This document shows positions 1 through 7,846 of a stretch of 64,000 bases of DNA, in pieces. The notes below the pieces were generated by a model that saw nothing but the letters and a program-made list of their open reading frames with translations, searched no databases and was not told the origin of the DNA. This stretch comes from Patescibacteria group bacterium (GTDB taxonomy: Bacteria; Patescibacteria; ABY1; UBA10025; JAHIVO01). A program made the position numbers and the translations under genes. Where the stretch lies: contig JAQULM010000002.1 in NCBI GenBank assembly GCA_028718605.1, positions 322,004-386,003 of the forward strand, in the 5' to 3' direction. Within the stretch, counting starts at the first letter, position 1, and each line of letters begins with the position of its first letter.

Positions 1-2246
1 CAGAAGAAGGCGGCGTATCGGAAGATTTAACAGGTGATGGAGATTACTCGCTGAATGTCACCAAAGATGAAACGTGGCACCTCGGGGCAATCTACGAAAC
101 GACAACGACCTTTTATCGCAGCGATGAAAATATCATTGATGTGCCGGCAAGCGGCGAAGCGGAACAAGATCTCATGCTCTTAGAAACCGACATCGCAATC
201 CCTTCTGCCGAAACCGCGACATTTGATGCAACCATCGCAAAAGTCATCAAATTGACCGACGGCACGGAGCTTTCGATTCCTGCGTACAGCATCGCATCCG
301 AAGGCAATGTGACGGTGACGGCAACGCCGAAAGCGCAGGTTGCTTCAACGGCGACGGCAAAACCGATCGCTCTCGCCTACGATTTCACTGCAAAAGATGA
401 GCAGAACCAGACCATCACGGCATTCAACAGCAATGTGACGATTAAGCTCCCCTATACTGACGCCCAGCTTGAAGCGCTCGGAATCACCGAAGATGACATC
501 ATGCCAATGTACTATGATGATGCATCGGGAACATGGAAGTCGGTCGATAATGTGGTAATCGATACCGAAAACAACACGATTTCATTCACAGCCAACCACT
601 TCACGAATTTCGGCATTGTAACTGGCAGGGTCACCATGCAGGCAGATGACGGCGAAGACCACCTCTCGGTCACCATTACAAAACCCCCAACTGACATGAC
701 GGTATATGCGCCCTCAGTAGCAGTCGAGGGCACTGTGTCAGATGCCAGCGCCTCCCTCACCATAAGCGTCAATGAAGGAACGGCGGATGGCGTCCCCGTT
801 GGTGCCGATGGCTCATTCACGAGCACGATACAGCTCCAGCCTGGCGTAAACACTGTTGCGCTGGAAGCAACGAGCGGAGGAGGGGCGGCAAGTGCGTCGC
901 TCATCATCACGTACCAGACAAGCATTGATCCGAATGCCGATCCTTCGACGATTGCAACTGGCACAGAACGTATGATCGTTACCATGCCCGATTTCGGCGC
1001 ACCACAGGTTCGCATTTTCAATTCCGACGGTGCCGTCGTTGCGTCATTCTTCGCATACAGCGAATCCCTCCGTGGCGAATTCGGAATCACGACCGCTGAT
1101 ATTAATGGTGATGGCGAATGGGAAATCATTACGTACCCGAAGTCCGGGTTCCCTTCGCATATCCGCGTCTTTGACCACGAAGGCACGCTCATCGATGACT
1201 TCTTCGCCTACCAGGAAACGTACCGAGGCGGCGCAGCGGTAACTGCCGCTGATGTTGATGGCGATGCCAATGCTGACCTTGTCGTAACGCCAGCGACAGG
1301 ATCGAATATTCGCGTTTACACGTTCGATAGTGATACGAATTCATTTACACTCCTGGATTGGGAAATGGCATACGGGGATACGTTCCGCGGCCACATGAAT
1401 GTCGCGGTAAGCGATATCGACTGGGATGGACAAGCTGAAATCGCAGCAGTCCCAGCGTCTGGCGGCGGGCCAAACGTGCGCGTTTATAAGTACGACAGCA
1501 CGGGCGATACATTAAAACTTATCGACTGGTTCATGGCGTACGATGAGGAATTCCGGGGTGGAGTCAATATCGCCCTCGCAAACGTCTCGGGGGACGCGAA
1601 TAAAGAGCTCGTTGTATCGCCTGCCTCCCTTGGCGGACCAAACGTGCGGGTGTACGAATATGACAGCGGCACAAGCACGTTCATGCTTGAAGGTTGGTTC
1701 ATGGCATACCAGGACACGTACCGAGGCGGCGTGAATCTGAAATTCGCAGACGTGAACGCTGATGGCGTATCAGAAATCATCACAACGCCGACGAATGGAT
1801 CGACAAACATCCGGATTTTCGAAGACGACGCTGCCGGAAGCTTCTCGGTACTCGACTGGTTCATGGCGTACGGCGATGAATTCCGGGGTGGGGTTACAAC
1901 GGCGATAACGAACCTGGATGGGGACGAATACCCGGAAATCGTCACGATGCCGGCCTCTCTCGGCGGACCAAACGTGCGGGTATACGAATATGACAGCGTC
2001 GCGGATACAGTAGAGCTTATCGATTGGGATATGGCGTACGCCGACACGTTCCGTGGTGCCCTCGGTGCTACGGTGGCGGATCTCGACGGTGATGGCTCGT
2101 CCGAGCTGCTCATCGCCCCGACAACAGCTGGCGGCCCGAATGTGCGGGTGTACGGAATGGGCGACAGCACGCTCGCCGTTGATACATGGTTTATGGCGTA
2201 CACTGAAGCCTTCCGCGGCGGAGTCACCACGGCCACAACCTTATAG
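1..2246 (+). CDS. Secreted FG-GAP/VCBS-type beta-propeller protein (5' end outside window)
   Basis: The frame is open from base 3, so the start lies upstream of the window and GTG 141 is not the true start. Domains in order: the tail of a carboxypeptidase-regulatory-like beta domain (to about 190), a ZU5-like domain containing LSIPAYSI (about 200-620), an Ig/bacterial glucodextranase-like domain (about 670-915), then a repeat array from about 960 to the stop. Eight copies of a [FED][FM]AYxxxxRG motif lie about 51-56 residues apart, each with D-x-D-G-type, Ca-binding-like loops and a GGPNVRVY strand, which fits a seven- or eight-bladed propeller. Blades near 1.63 and 1.96 kb are nearly identical in DNA, so recent duplication or conversion is likely. 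Probably a surface or secreted binding protein; the ligand is unknown. Confidence 0.8.
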   Translation, partial: EEGGVSEDLTGDGDYSLNVTKDETWHLGAIYETTTTFYRSDENIIDVPASGEAEQDLMLLETDIAIPSAETATFDATIAKVIKLTDGTELSIPAYSIASEGNVTVTATPKAQVASTATAKPIALAYDFTAKDEQNQTITAFNSNVTIKLPYTDAQLEALGITEDDIMPMYYDDASGTWKSVDNVVIDTENNTISFTANHFTNFGIVTGRVTMQADDGEDHLSVTITKPPTDMTVYAPSVAVEGTVSDASASLTISVNEGTADGVPVGADGSFTSTIQLQPGVNTVALEATSGGGAASASLIITYQTSIDPNADPSTIATGTERMIVTMPDFGAPQVRIFNSDGAVVASFFAYSESLRGEFGITTADINGDGEWEIITYPKSGFPSHIRVFDHEGTLIDDFFAYQETYRGGAAVTAADVDGDANADLVVTPATGSNIRVYTFDSDTNSFTLLDWEMAYGDTFRGHMNVAVSDIDWDGQAEIAAVPASGGGPNVRVYKYDSTGDTLKLIDWFMAYDEEFRGGVNIALANVSGDANKELVVSPASLGGPNVRVYEYDSGTSTFMLEGWFMAYQDTYRGGVNLKFADVNADGVSEIITTPTNGSTNIRIFEDDAAGSFSVLDWFMAYGDEFRGGVTTAITNLDGDEYPEIVTMPASLGGPNVRVYEYDSVADTVELIDWDMAYADTFRGALGATVADLDGDGSSELLIAPTTAGGPNVRVYGMGDSTLAVDTWFMAYTEAFRGGVTTATTL

Positions 2247-2267
2247 ACTACGGCAGACACACGCATT

Positions 2268-2303
2268 CCCCCGCTGTTGCAGAAAGCTCCAGCGGGGGTT
2301 TTT
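2268..2303 (+). terminator. Intrinsic terminator after the propeller gene
   Basis: A perfect 9-bp stem, CCCCCGCTG (2268-2276) with CAGCGGGGG (2290-2298), is followed by TTTTT, 22 nt after the stop codon. Confidence 0.9.
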
Positions 2304-2351
2304 GTATCGGAACACGGGAGAGTGGTATACTAAACAAATGCAGAAAAACTA

Positions 2352-2380
2352 TAGACACCCGGCGATGAACATCGTATACT
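2352..2380 (+). promoter_or_regulatory. Sigma70-type promoter for the PurD-like gene
   Basis: TAGACA (2352-2357), 17-bp spacer, TATACT (2375-2380); the predicted start near 2387 gives a leader of about 34 nt. A second, extended -10 (TGG-TATACT, 2326-2331) lies upstream. Confidence 0.6.
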
Positions 2381-2420
2381 TTATTCAGCGCTAACTCACT
2401 AACTTTTTCAAAAAAACAGG

Positions 2421-3713
2421 ATGGAAAAGAAAAAATTTCTCTTCGTGTCCCAGGACGCGCTCATCTCGGATATTACCTGGCAGGTTACCAAGGAGGGGCA
2501 TGACGTCAAATACTTCATTGGCGACAAGATTGAGGCCGATATCGCCGATGGATTCGTCAAGAAAAGCGACGACTGGAAAAAGGACGCGGAGTGGGCAGAT
2601 GTCATCATATTTGATGACGTGCTCGGCTGGGGTGCAAAGGCCCAGAAACTGCGGCAGCAGGGCAAAAAAGTAATTGGAGGCACTCCCTATACGGACCGAC
2701 TCGAGGACGACAGGTCCTTTGGTCAGGAAGAGCTCAAGAAAAACGGTGTTTCCATCCTGTCATACCAGACTTTCAACGATTTTGACGCTGCGATCGAATT
2801 CGTGAAGAAAAATCCGTGCGAATATGTCATTAAACCGTCGGGTGAGGCCCAGAACAACAAAGGGCTCCTGTTTGTCGGCATGGAAAAAGATGGCGCGGAC
2901 GTCATCCGAATACTGGAAGCATACCGGCGGGTATGGGGCAAAAAAATAAAAGAATTCCAGCTCCAGCGGAAAGTAAACGGTGTTGAAGTGGCAGTCGGTG
3001 CATTCCACAATGGCAAGCGGTTTATCTACCCAATCAATATAAATTTCGAGCACAAGAAGCTTTTTCCCGGTGATCTCGGCCCCGCGACCGGTGAAATGGG
3101 CACCAGCATGTTCTGGAGCGGCCCCAATCGGTTTTTCAATTCAACGTTGAAAAAGCTCGAAGGCGTCCTCGCCCAAGAGGGGTACGTTGGCTATATCGAT
3201 CTGAACTGCATCGTGAATGGCAATGGCATTTACCCCCTGGAATTCACGTCCCGGTTCGGCTATCCGACAATCAGCATCCAGCAGGAAGGAATGATCACGC
3301 CGATCGGCGAATTTCTGTATCTGCTCGCAGATGGCGAGGATCCGCAACTGAAAACAAAACGCGGCTTCCAGATTGGCGTCCGGGTCGTCGTGCCGCCATT
3401 CCCCTACAGCGACAAACAGACGTTCGATGTGTATTCCAAAGACGCCGCTGCCGTCTTCAAGGGAAAGAATCTCGATGGCGTTCACATCGAGGACGTGAAA
3501 CTCGTGAATGGTGAATGGACGCTCACCGGCTCAACCGGTGTGGCGCTTATTATCTGCGGCACCGGCCTTACCATGAAGCAAGCGCAGGAACAAGCGTACA
3601 ACAGAATCAGAAACATTCTGATCCCGAATATGCTGTACCGTACCGACATTGGCGATCGCTGGTTTGAGGACGGCGATAAGCTGCACAGCTGGGGATACCT
3701 CCGAGAAAACTAA
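2421..3713 (+). CDS. PurD-like ATP-grasp ligase (phosphoribosylamine-glycine ligase family)
   Basis: At 430 residues it matches the usual PurD length. An N-terminal Rossmann-like part (1-100) is followed by an ATP-grasp fold: IKPSGEA (137-143) as the nucleotide-binding strand, GEMGTSM (224-230) and YPLEFTSRFGYP (271-282), the metal/ATP-binding segment of GARS enzymes, then a GARS-C-like end. True PurD joins glycine to phosphoribosylamine in purine synthesis, but no other pur gene is visible here, so the real substrate may differ. ATG 2421 directly follows the promoter leader; no strong Shine-Dalgarno is seen. The family call is firm, the reaction is not. Confidence 0.8.
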   Translation: MEKKKFLFVSQDALISDITWQVTKEGHDVKYFIGDKIEADIADGFVKKSDDWKKDAEWADVIIFDDVLGWGAKAQKLRQQGKKVIGGTPYTDRLEDDRSFGQEELKKNGVSILSYQTFNDFDAAIEFVKKNPCEYVIKPSGEAQNNKGLLFVGMEKDGADVIRILEAYRRVWGKKIKEFQLQRKVNGVEVAVGAFHNGKRFIYPININFEHKKLFPGDLGPATGEMGTSMFWSGPNRFFNSTLKKLEGVLAQEGYVGYIDLNCIVNGNGIYPLEFTSRFGYPTISIQQEGMITPIGEFLYLLADGEDPQLKTKRGFQIGVRVVVPPFPYSDKQTFDVYSKDAAAVFKGKNLDGVHIEDVKLVNGEWTLTGSTGVALIICGTGLTMKQAQEQAYNRIRNILIPNMLYRTDIGDRWFEDGDKLHSWGYLREN

Positions 3714-3770
3714 TGGCTGCTGCGACTTCCATCGCAGTATGGGAAAAGGTCTGATAATGGAACAACTGAT

Positions 3771-4751
3771 ATGATTAAACTGCCGCAGCAAGACTACCAG
3801 CCGGATATGCATGCGCCGGACACCTCGGAGCACGATGAGCCAAAACACGTTGAACAAAAAAAGGCTGCCAAGCAGCCTGCCCCCCTTGAGCATCGGGAAC
3901 GGCAGCGGCAAGCGAAATCGGTGCAGCAACCGGAGGTCCGTCCCTTGCCGCCGAAACCAGGAAAATCGGAACGGCCGTTACCCCCTGGCCCTCCACCATC
4001 TGTTAACCACCACGGTGGCCTGCATCCTACTGATGTGTCAAAAAAATTCGGCGGTGGCCTTGGCGACCGCGAACATACGCACGGGTTCCGCAACCTTGTG
4101 CTAACGCTTATTGTACTCGCGGCGCTCGTTGCAACAGGGCTTGCGGCAACGGGGCTCTATGATATTCCGTTTCTCTCCGAAAAATTCGGTACCAATAAAC
4201 CGCAGGATCTCGAAGTCGCAACAAGCGATGAAGCGCTCGCAAGCCTCGGGCAAAAAATTCCCATGACAATTTCCGGTCCTCAGTTCGATTATGCCTACGT
4301 GAGCCCGAAAAAAATATACACCGGTACCGTCGCCGTTGATGCTGAAACAACGTCAGCAGAAATCTCCTCCTGGCTGCAGCGGTTCCAGGGTGAAAATCCG
4401 CCGGTAACAAAAATGCAGGTGAAAATGATCGAGGGCGGGCTGGAAATCTCCGGCATCGTCGATCGGTACGTCAAAGCTCCCGGCTATATCAAGGTCCTCG
4501 TTGCGCAAAAATCTCCAAAGAGCATCGACCTCACCATTACGGATGCGCGGCTCGGCAGAATCCCACTCCCGGCATGGATACAACGGAAAATCGAAAATTC
4601 ATTCGAGGAAAAAATCAACGGCCGCTTGGGCGAAATTCCAAATTTTTCGATCGAAACGCTCGAATACCACGACGGATTCTCCAAATTCAAAGGCACCCTG
4701 CCGGCGAATGTGTCGCCTTCAGATAATGGCTGGTGGGTGCTGCTTCAATAA
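3771..4751 (+). CDS. Membrane-anchored protein with a YpmS/DUF2140-like outer domain
   Basis: The product has 326 residues. Residues 1-105 are disordered, rich in Pro, Gln, His and charge; 108-129 form one transmembrane helix; the rest is predicted to lie outside. The C-terminal part has the pattern of lipid-binding-like YpmS/DUF2140 proteins: repeated beta strands, an ITDARLGRIPLP segment, an amphipathic helix, then SIETLEYHDGFSKFKG. It follows the PurD-like gene by 57 nt; a GATAAT -10-like box lies at 3753-3758. The family link comes from pattern only and the function is unknown. A proline-rich cytoplasmic tail of this length is unusual for the family. Confidence 0.5.
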   Translation: MIKLPQQDYQPDMHAPDTSEHDEPKHVEQKKAAKQPAPLEHRERQRQAKSVQQPEVRPLPPKPGKSERPLPPGPPPSVNHHGGLHPTDVSKKFGGGLGDREHTHGFRNLVLTLIVLAALVATGLAATGLYDIPFLSEKFGTNKPQDLEVATSDEALASLGQKIPMTISGPQFDYAYVSPKKIYTGTVAVDAETTSAEISSWLQRFQGENPPVTKMQVKMIEGGLEISGIVDRYVKAPGYIKVLVAQKSPKSIDLTITDARLGRIPLPAWIQRKIENSFEEKINGRLGEIPNFSIETLEYHDGFSKFKGTLPANVSPSDNGWWVLLQ

Positions 4752-4778
4752 CTTTTTCTCATCTGTACACGCGGCAAG

Positions 4779-5648
4779 CTACCCCTGCTGATTCGGCGGT
4801 GGTTGCTGCTTTGTGCGGTTGAACTCGTCCGCGATGTTATTATACAGCTGGACAATCAGGTTCTCTTCCGGATTCCTGGACGGTTTGAGGCGGTGCTCGT
4901 GGTCACCATGTGAATAACGCTGGGCTGCGTGAACGAATACTCGATACGGTTTCACAACACGCCGAGTAAACAAATACGCAAGCACACCAAATATCGGTAC
5001 GAATGCAAGATTGATAATCCACAGTATTTTCAAAAACTGTTGCCGCTCGGCTGAAAGCGTTTTGGCGGCGTAATCAACGCCGACAACTGCGACCGTCTTT
5101 CCGCGGGCATCCTCAAGCGGCGCGTATCCGGAAATCCATGCGCCCCATTTGTCGTACGTCACCTCAGCATCGTATGACGGTTTCGTCAGCGCTTCTTCAA
5201 GCGCAGGATACTCTTCGGTCTCGTATAATTCTCCGAGGTCTGCTTTCATTTCTTCCGGATCAATAACACCGTTCTTATCGGCATCAATGTCAGGTTTACC
5301 GCTCACGACAAACATCATTGTATGCGGCTTGTTAGTAGGCCGGAGCGTATAGATATCATCGATTTTCGGATTACCAGCCATGACCGATTGTAAATACAGT
5401 TCGATAATTGCGTACCGCTCGGTGTTTTGGTCTTCGGGCGATTGCAGCAGTTCATGCGTCTCCGCCGGAATCATGTTCGCGGTCTTGACGGCGATGTCAC
5501 GAAGTTCGCGTTGCGTATCGCCTAAAATTTGCGTTGAATGAACCCAATACAGCATACTTGAAATGGCAACTGTAATAACGATGCTAATAAGCCACAGCGG
5601 CCAAAAAATATGGCGCTGATATGGATTGAATTGTACCAATTCCGGCAT
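4779..5648 (-). CDS. Cache-type membrane sensor with HAMP-like segment and EF-hand, no output domain
   Basis: The product has 289 residues: helix TM1 (about 13-35), an extracytoplasmic region of about 170 residues, TM2 (about 207-228), then a short HAMP-like tail beginning FTRRVVKPYRVF. The outer region looks like a Cache sensor and carries a canonical EF-hand loop, D122-x-D124-x-N126-G-x-I-D130-x-x-E133, so it probably binds calcium. No histidine kinase, GGDEF or methyl-accepting domain follows; the protein stops about 50 residues after HAMP, so a partner would be needed to signal. It converges on the 3771-4751 gene with a 27-nt gap and no clear terminator. Confidence 0.65.
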   Translation of the reverse strand: MPELVQFNPYQRHIFWPLWLISIVITVAISSMLYWVHSTQILGDTQRELRDIAVKTANMIPAETHELLQSPEDQNTERYAIIELYLQSVMAGNPKIDDIYTLRPTNKPHTMMFVVSGKPDIDADKNGVIDPEEMKADLGELYETEEYPALEEALTKPSYDAEVTYDKWGAWISGYAPLEDARGKTVAVVGVDYAAKTLSAERQQFLKILWIINLAFVPIFGVLAYLFTRRVVKPYRVFVHAAQRYSHGDHEHRLKPSRNPEENLIVQLYNNIADEFNRTKQQPPPNQQG

Positions 5649-5673
5649 AATGTAAAAAAATATTATTTCAAGA

Positions 5674-5714
5674 GCCGCATATCCCCGGCCAAATGCGGCG
5701 CTTCTTCAATTATA
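5674..5714 (-). promoter_or_regulatory. Promoter and leader hairpin of the Cache-sensor gene
   Basis: On the minus strand a TATAAT box (5714-5709) is followed by a 7-bp stem, GCCGCAT/ATGCGGC (5699-5693 with 5680-5674), then a T-rich stretch before ATG 5648. The hairpin would start the transcript and could stabilise or attenuate it. Confidence 0.45.
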
Positions 5715-5732
5715 CTAAAAACTTCGTAATAT

Positions 5733-5741
5733 TGCTATAAT
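5733..5741 (+). promoter_or_regulatory. Extended -10 promoter for the ceramidase-like gene
   Basis: TGC-TATAAT (5733-5741) is an extended -10 with no good -35; it implies a leader of about 70 nt before ATG 5821. It diverges from the sensor promoter. Confidence 0.5.
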
Positions 5742-5820
5742 ACATCAACATCAATACCCAATTCGAACAAACGCAATGCTATGCCAATAACTCGTAAAAA
5801 ACAATAGGCGCATTCTGTGT

Positions 5821-6534
5821 ATGATTCCCCAGTGCATATACGAAAATTATTATAAAATCACCCGGGATGCCTGCGAGCCGCATGTGTGCGCCACCCTTAT
5901 CCAGCCGGGGAATACCTGGTCAAACCTCGGCTACATAGCTGTTGGGCTGATTATTTTCTTTGCCGGCTCATACAGCAAGAGGTCTGTTCTCGCGCTCTTC
6001 CCATGGATTATCGTGTTGATTGGCGTTGGATCTTTTTTGAACCATGCGCTCCGCACAGACCTGGGGCAGATGATGGACATCGGGAGCATGATGCTTCTCT
6101 CGTCATACTTGGTGCTGCTCAATATCAACCGGCTTCGGCCAATAAGCAACCGCACGTTGTACCAATTGTTTATCCTGCTTGCCGGCGTGGGCGTGGGCAC
6201 CATGTATGCCCTGTATGAAATTTGGGGCATCAATATCGGCATACTTTTCTTCGGAGCCGGGCTGAGTATTCTCCTGGGACTCGAGAGTGTCCTCTGGGCG
6301 CGCTCCAAACCGTACCAGCTGCACTTCCTCCTGTTCGGGCTCCTTCCTGCCGCCGCTGCGTGCTTTACCTGGACACTCGACTACTTTCGCGTCTGGTGCC
6401 ACATGCCGACGGTTCACGTTATCAACGGCCACGTGATGTGGCATCTCCTCACGGCTGTTTCATTTTTCTTCATCTATAAATTCTACCGGCAATTTGATAC
6501 GGTAACCATTGAGGGAAAGAAAAAGCAGCGCTAA
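5821..6534 (+). CDS. CREST-superfamily (alkaline ceramidase-like) membrane hydrolase
   Basis: The product has 237 residues and about seven hydrophobic helices. Motifs match the CREST superfamily of metal-dependent membrane hydrolases (ceramidases, PAQR receptors, Per1): an early PGNTWSNLGYIAVG, S71/H75 in GSFLNHA, D86 in MMDIGSM, and H204-x3-H208 in HVMWH near the end. These are the conserved Ser, Asp and three His expected to bind zinc. The substrate is probably a lipid amide or ester; ceramide itself is not implied. It sits 12 nt upstream of panD, so the two are probably co-transcribed. Confidence 0.7.
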   Translation: MIPQCIYENYYKITRDACEPHVCATLIQPGNTWSNLGYIAVGLIIFFAGSYSKRSVLALFPWIIVLIGVGSFLNHALRTDLGQMMDIGSMMLLSSYLVLLNINRLRPISNRTLYQLFILLAGVGVGTMYALYEIWGINIGILFFGAGLSILLGLESVLWARSKPYQLHFLLFGLLPAAAACFTWTLDYFRVWCHMPTVHVINGHVMWHLLTAVSFFFIYKFYRQFDTVTIEGKKKQR

Positions 6535-6546
6535 CGTACTCTCCCT

Positions 6547-6888
6547 ATGCGCTGGGTATTGCGCTCAAAAATACACAAAGCGACGGTGACCGACGCTAAC
6601 CTCAACTACGTCGGCAGCATTACGATTGACCATGACCTGATTGAACGCGCCGGCTTCTGGCCCGGGGAAAAAGTGCTTGTCGTGAGCAATACGACCGGCG
6701 CCCGGCTCGAAACGTACGTCATCAAGGGCGAACGCGGATCTGGCACTATCTGCATGAACGGCGCCTCCTCGCACCTCATAAAAAAGGGCGAGAAAATTAT
6801 TATTATGGGGTTTGAGCTCACCGACAAGCCGATCGAACCAAAAAACATACTCGTCGATCATAAGAATCGATTTCAACGTATACTATAA
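6547..6888 (+). CDS. panD: Aspartate 1-decarboxylase
   Basis: At 113 residues it has the normal PanD length. PanD makes beta-alanine from aspartate and is made as a pro-enzyme cleaved at a Gly-Ser bond to give the pyruvoyl group. That site is present as YVGSITID with G23-S24 (YEGSITID in E. coli), and the N-terminal LRSKIHKATVTDANLNY and central CMNGASSHL segments are also characteristic. No panB or panC is visible, so beta-alanine may feed another route or imported pantoate. The next gene begins 7 nt downstream. Confidence 0.92.
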   Translation: MRWVLRSKIHKATVTDANLNYVGSITIDHDLIERAGFWPGEKVLVVSNTTGARLETYVIKGERGSGTICMNGASSHLIKKGEKIIIMGFELTDKPIEPKNILVDHKNRFQRIL

Positions 6889-6895
6889 AATCCGT

Positions 6896-7777
6896 ATGGC
6901 ATCGAAAAACAATCGGGCCACAACATCCGACGTCAGCTATTATTATGACGTCATTACCAATTCCTACCGGTCATTCTGGGGTGAATTCTTCCACCCAGCA
7001 ATTTATGAAAATGAGCACGATGACCGCGTGACGGCGCTGCGAAAAACGCACAGCCGCTTCATCAAAGATGCCTGCCTCAATCCCGGCGATTCATTCATCG
7101 ACCTCGGGTGCGGAATCGGCGGATTGACCTGCTATGTTGCACAAAAATGCCGATGCCGTGGGGTCGGAATCACTATCTCAAAATATCAAATTGCACAGGC
7201 AAAAAAGCTCGCGCGTGTTTGGCAAGCAGGAAGCACCGAGTTCAGACTCCTCGACATTATTGCTGTTGAGCAGCTGGGGGAAAAATTTGACGCGGCGTTC
7301 CTCGTGGACGTCGGCTGCCACCTGCCGGATAAAGCGCTCGCGATGAAAAAAATCGCTGCTGTATTGAAACCCGGCGGCCGATTGGTGATTGCTGATTGGC
7401 TCCAGAAAGAACACCCGAACGCATTAGAACGCGAATTGCTCCTCGAGCCGTTCAACCGCTACTGGCATTTCCCCTCCATGGAATCCCTTGCTGGATATAA
7501 AAAAATAATCCGAAAGGCTGGAATGCGCGTTGTTCAAGCAGAAGATGTTAGTATAAAGACGAGGAAGAACTGGGAATTTTTCTACGACCTCGCTGTTCGC
7601 GAAGTTGGAAAAATGGACATCGAACAGGTGATCCGATATGTCGCAAATCCTGCGGTGCTCCGCAGCCCACGGCGGGCGCTCGCGACCGCAAAGAACCAGT
7701 TCTACGCAAATTCTTTCACCAAGCTTTGCTTTGATGCAGGCGTTTTCCGCTACGGATACATCGTGTGCGAAAAATAA
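6896..7777 (+). CDS. SAM-dependent methyltransferase (cyclopropane synthase/tocopherol-methyltransferase-like)
   Basis: The product has 293 residues from ATG 6896, 7 nt after panD; a longer frame from 6812 overlaps panD and is rejected. An N-terminal YYDVITNSYRSFWGEFFHPA segment is typical of CFA-synthase and gamma-tocopherol or sarcosine methyltransferase groups. The SAM motif DLGCGIGGLT is at residues 69-78, followed by GVGITISKYQIAQA and the post-motif KPGGRLVIADW. The acceptor is probably a lipid or small molecule. It closes the 5.8-7.8 kb run and shares its direction with the ABC exporter. Confidence 0.8.
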   Translation: MASKNNRATTSDVSYYYDVITNSYRSFWGEFFHPAIYENEHDDRVTALRKTHSRFIKDACLNPGDSFIDLGCGIGGLTCYVAQKCRCRGVGITISKYQIAQAKKLARVWQAGSTEFRLLDIIAVEQLGEKFDAAFLVDVGCHLPDKALAMKKIAAVLKPGGRLVIADWLQKEHPNALERELLLEPFNRYWHFPSMESLAGYKKIIRKAGMRVVQAEDVSIKTRKNWEFFYDLAVREVGKMDIEQVIRYVANPAVLRSPRRALATAKNQFYANSFTKLCFDAGVFRYGYIVCEK

Positions 7778-7807
7778 TCCCGCTTGCTAGCTTCCGGATT
7801 ATAAATT

Positions 7808-7816
7808 TGCTATACT
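7808..7816 (+). promoter_or_regulatory. Extended -10 promoter for the ABC exporter operon
   Basis: TGC-TATACT (7808-7816) lies about 30 nt before ATG 7847; no good -35 is seen. Confidence 0.5.
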
Positions 7817-7846
7817 AGTACTTCAAACCATTAACCTCCATCATCT

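Noticed and set aside
1360..2210. Regularly spaced DNA repeats, considered as a CRISPR array
   Set aside because: The period is about 165 bp, the repeats are imperfect and lie in frame within a protein-coding gene; there are no cas genes.
1484..2266. Long minus-strand frame of 260 codons
   Set aside because: It is the antisense of the repetitive propeller blades; the repeats keep stops out of this frame, and no promoter or family pattern supports it.
2338..2394. 18-codon frame directly after a TATACT box (2326-2331)
   Set aside because: It has the spacing of a leaderless message but no recognisable product or ribosome site, and a second promoter lies inside it. Chance seems more likely.
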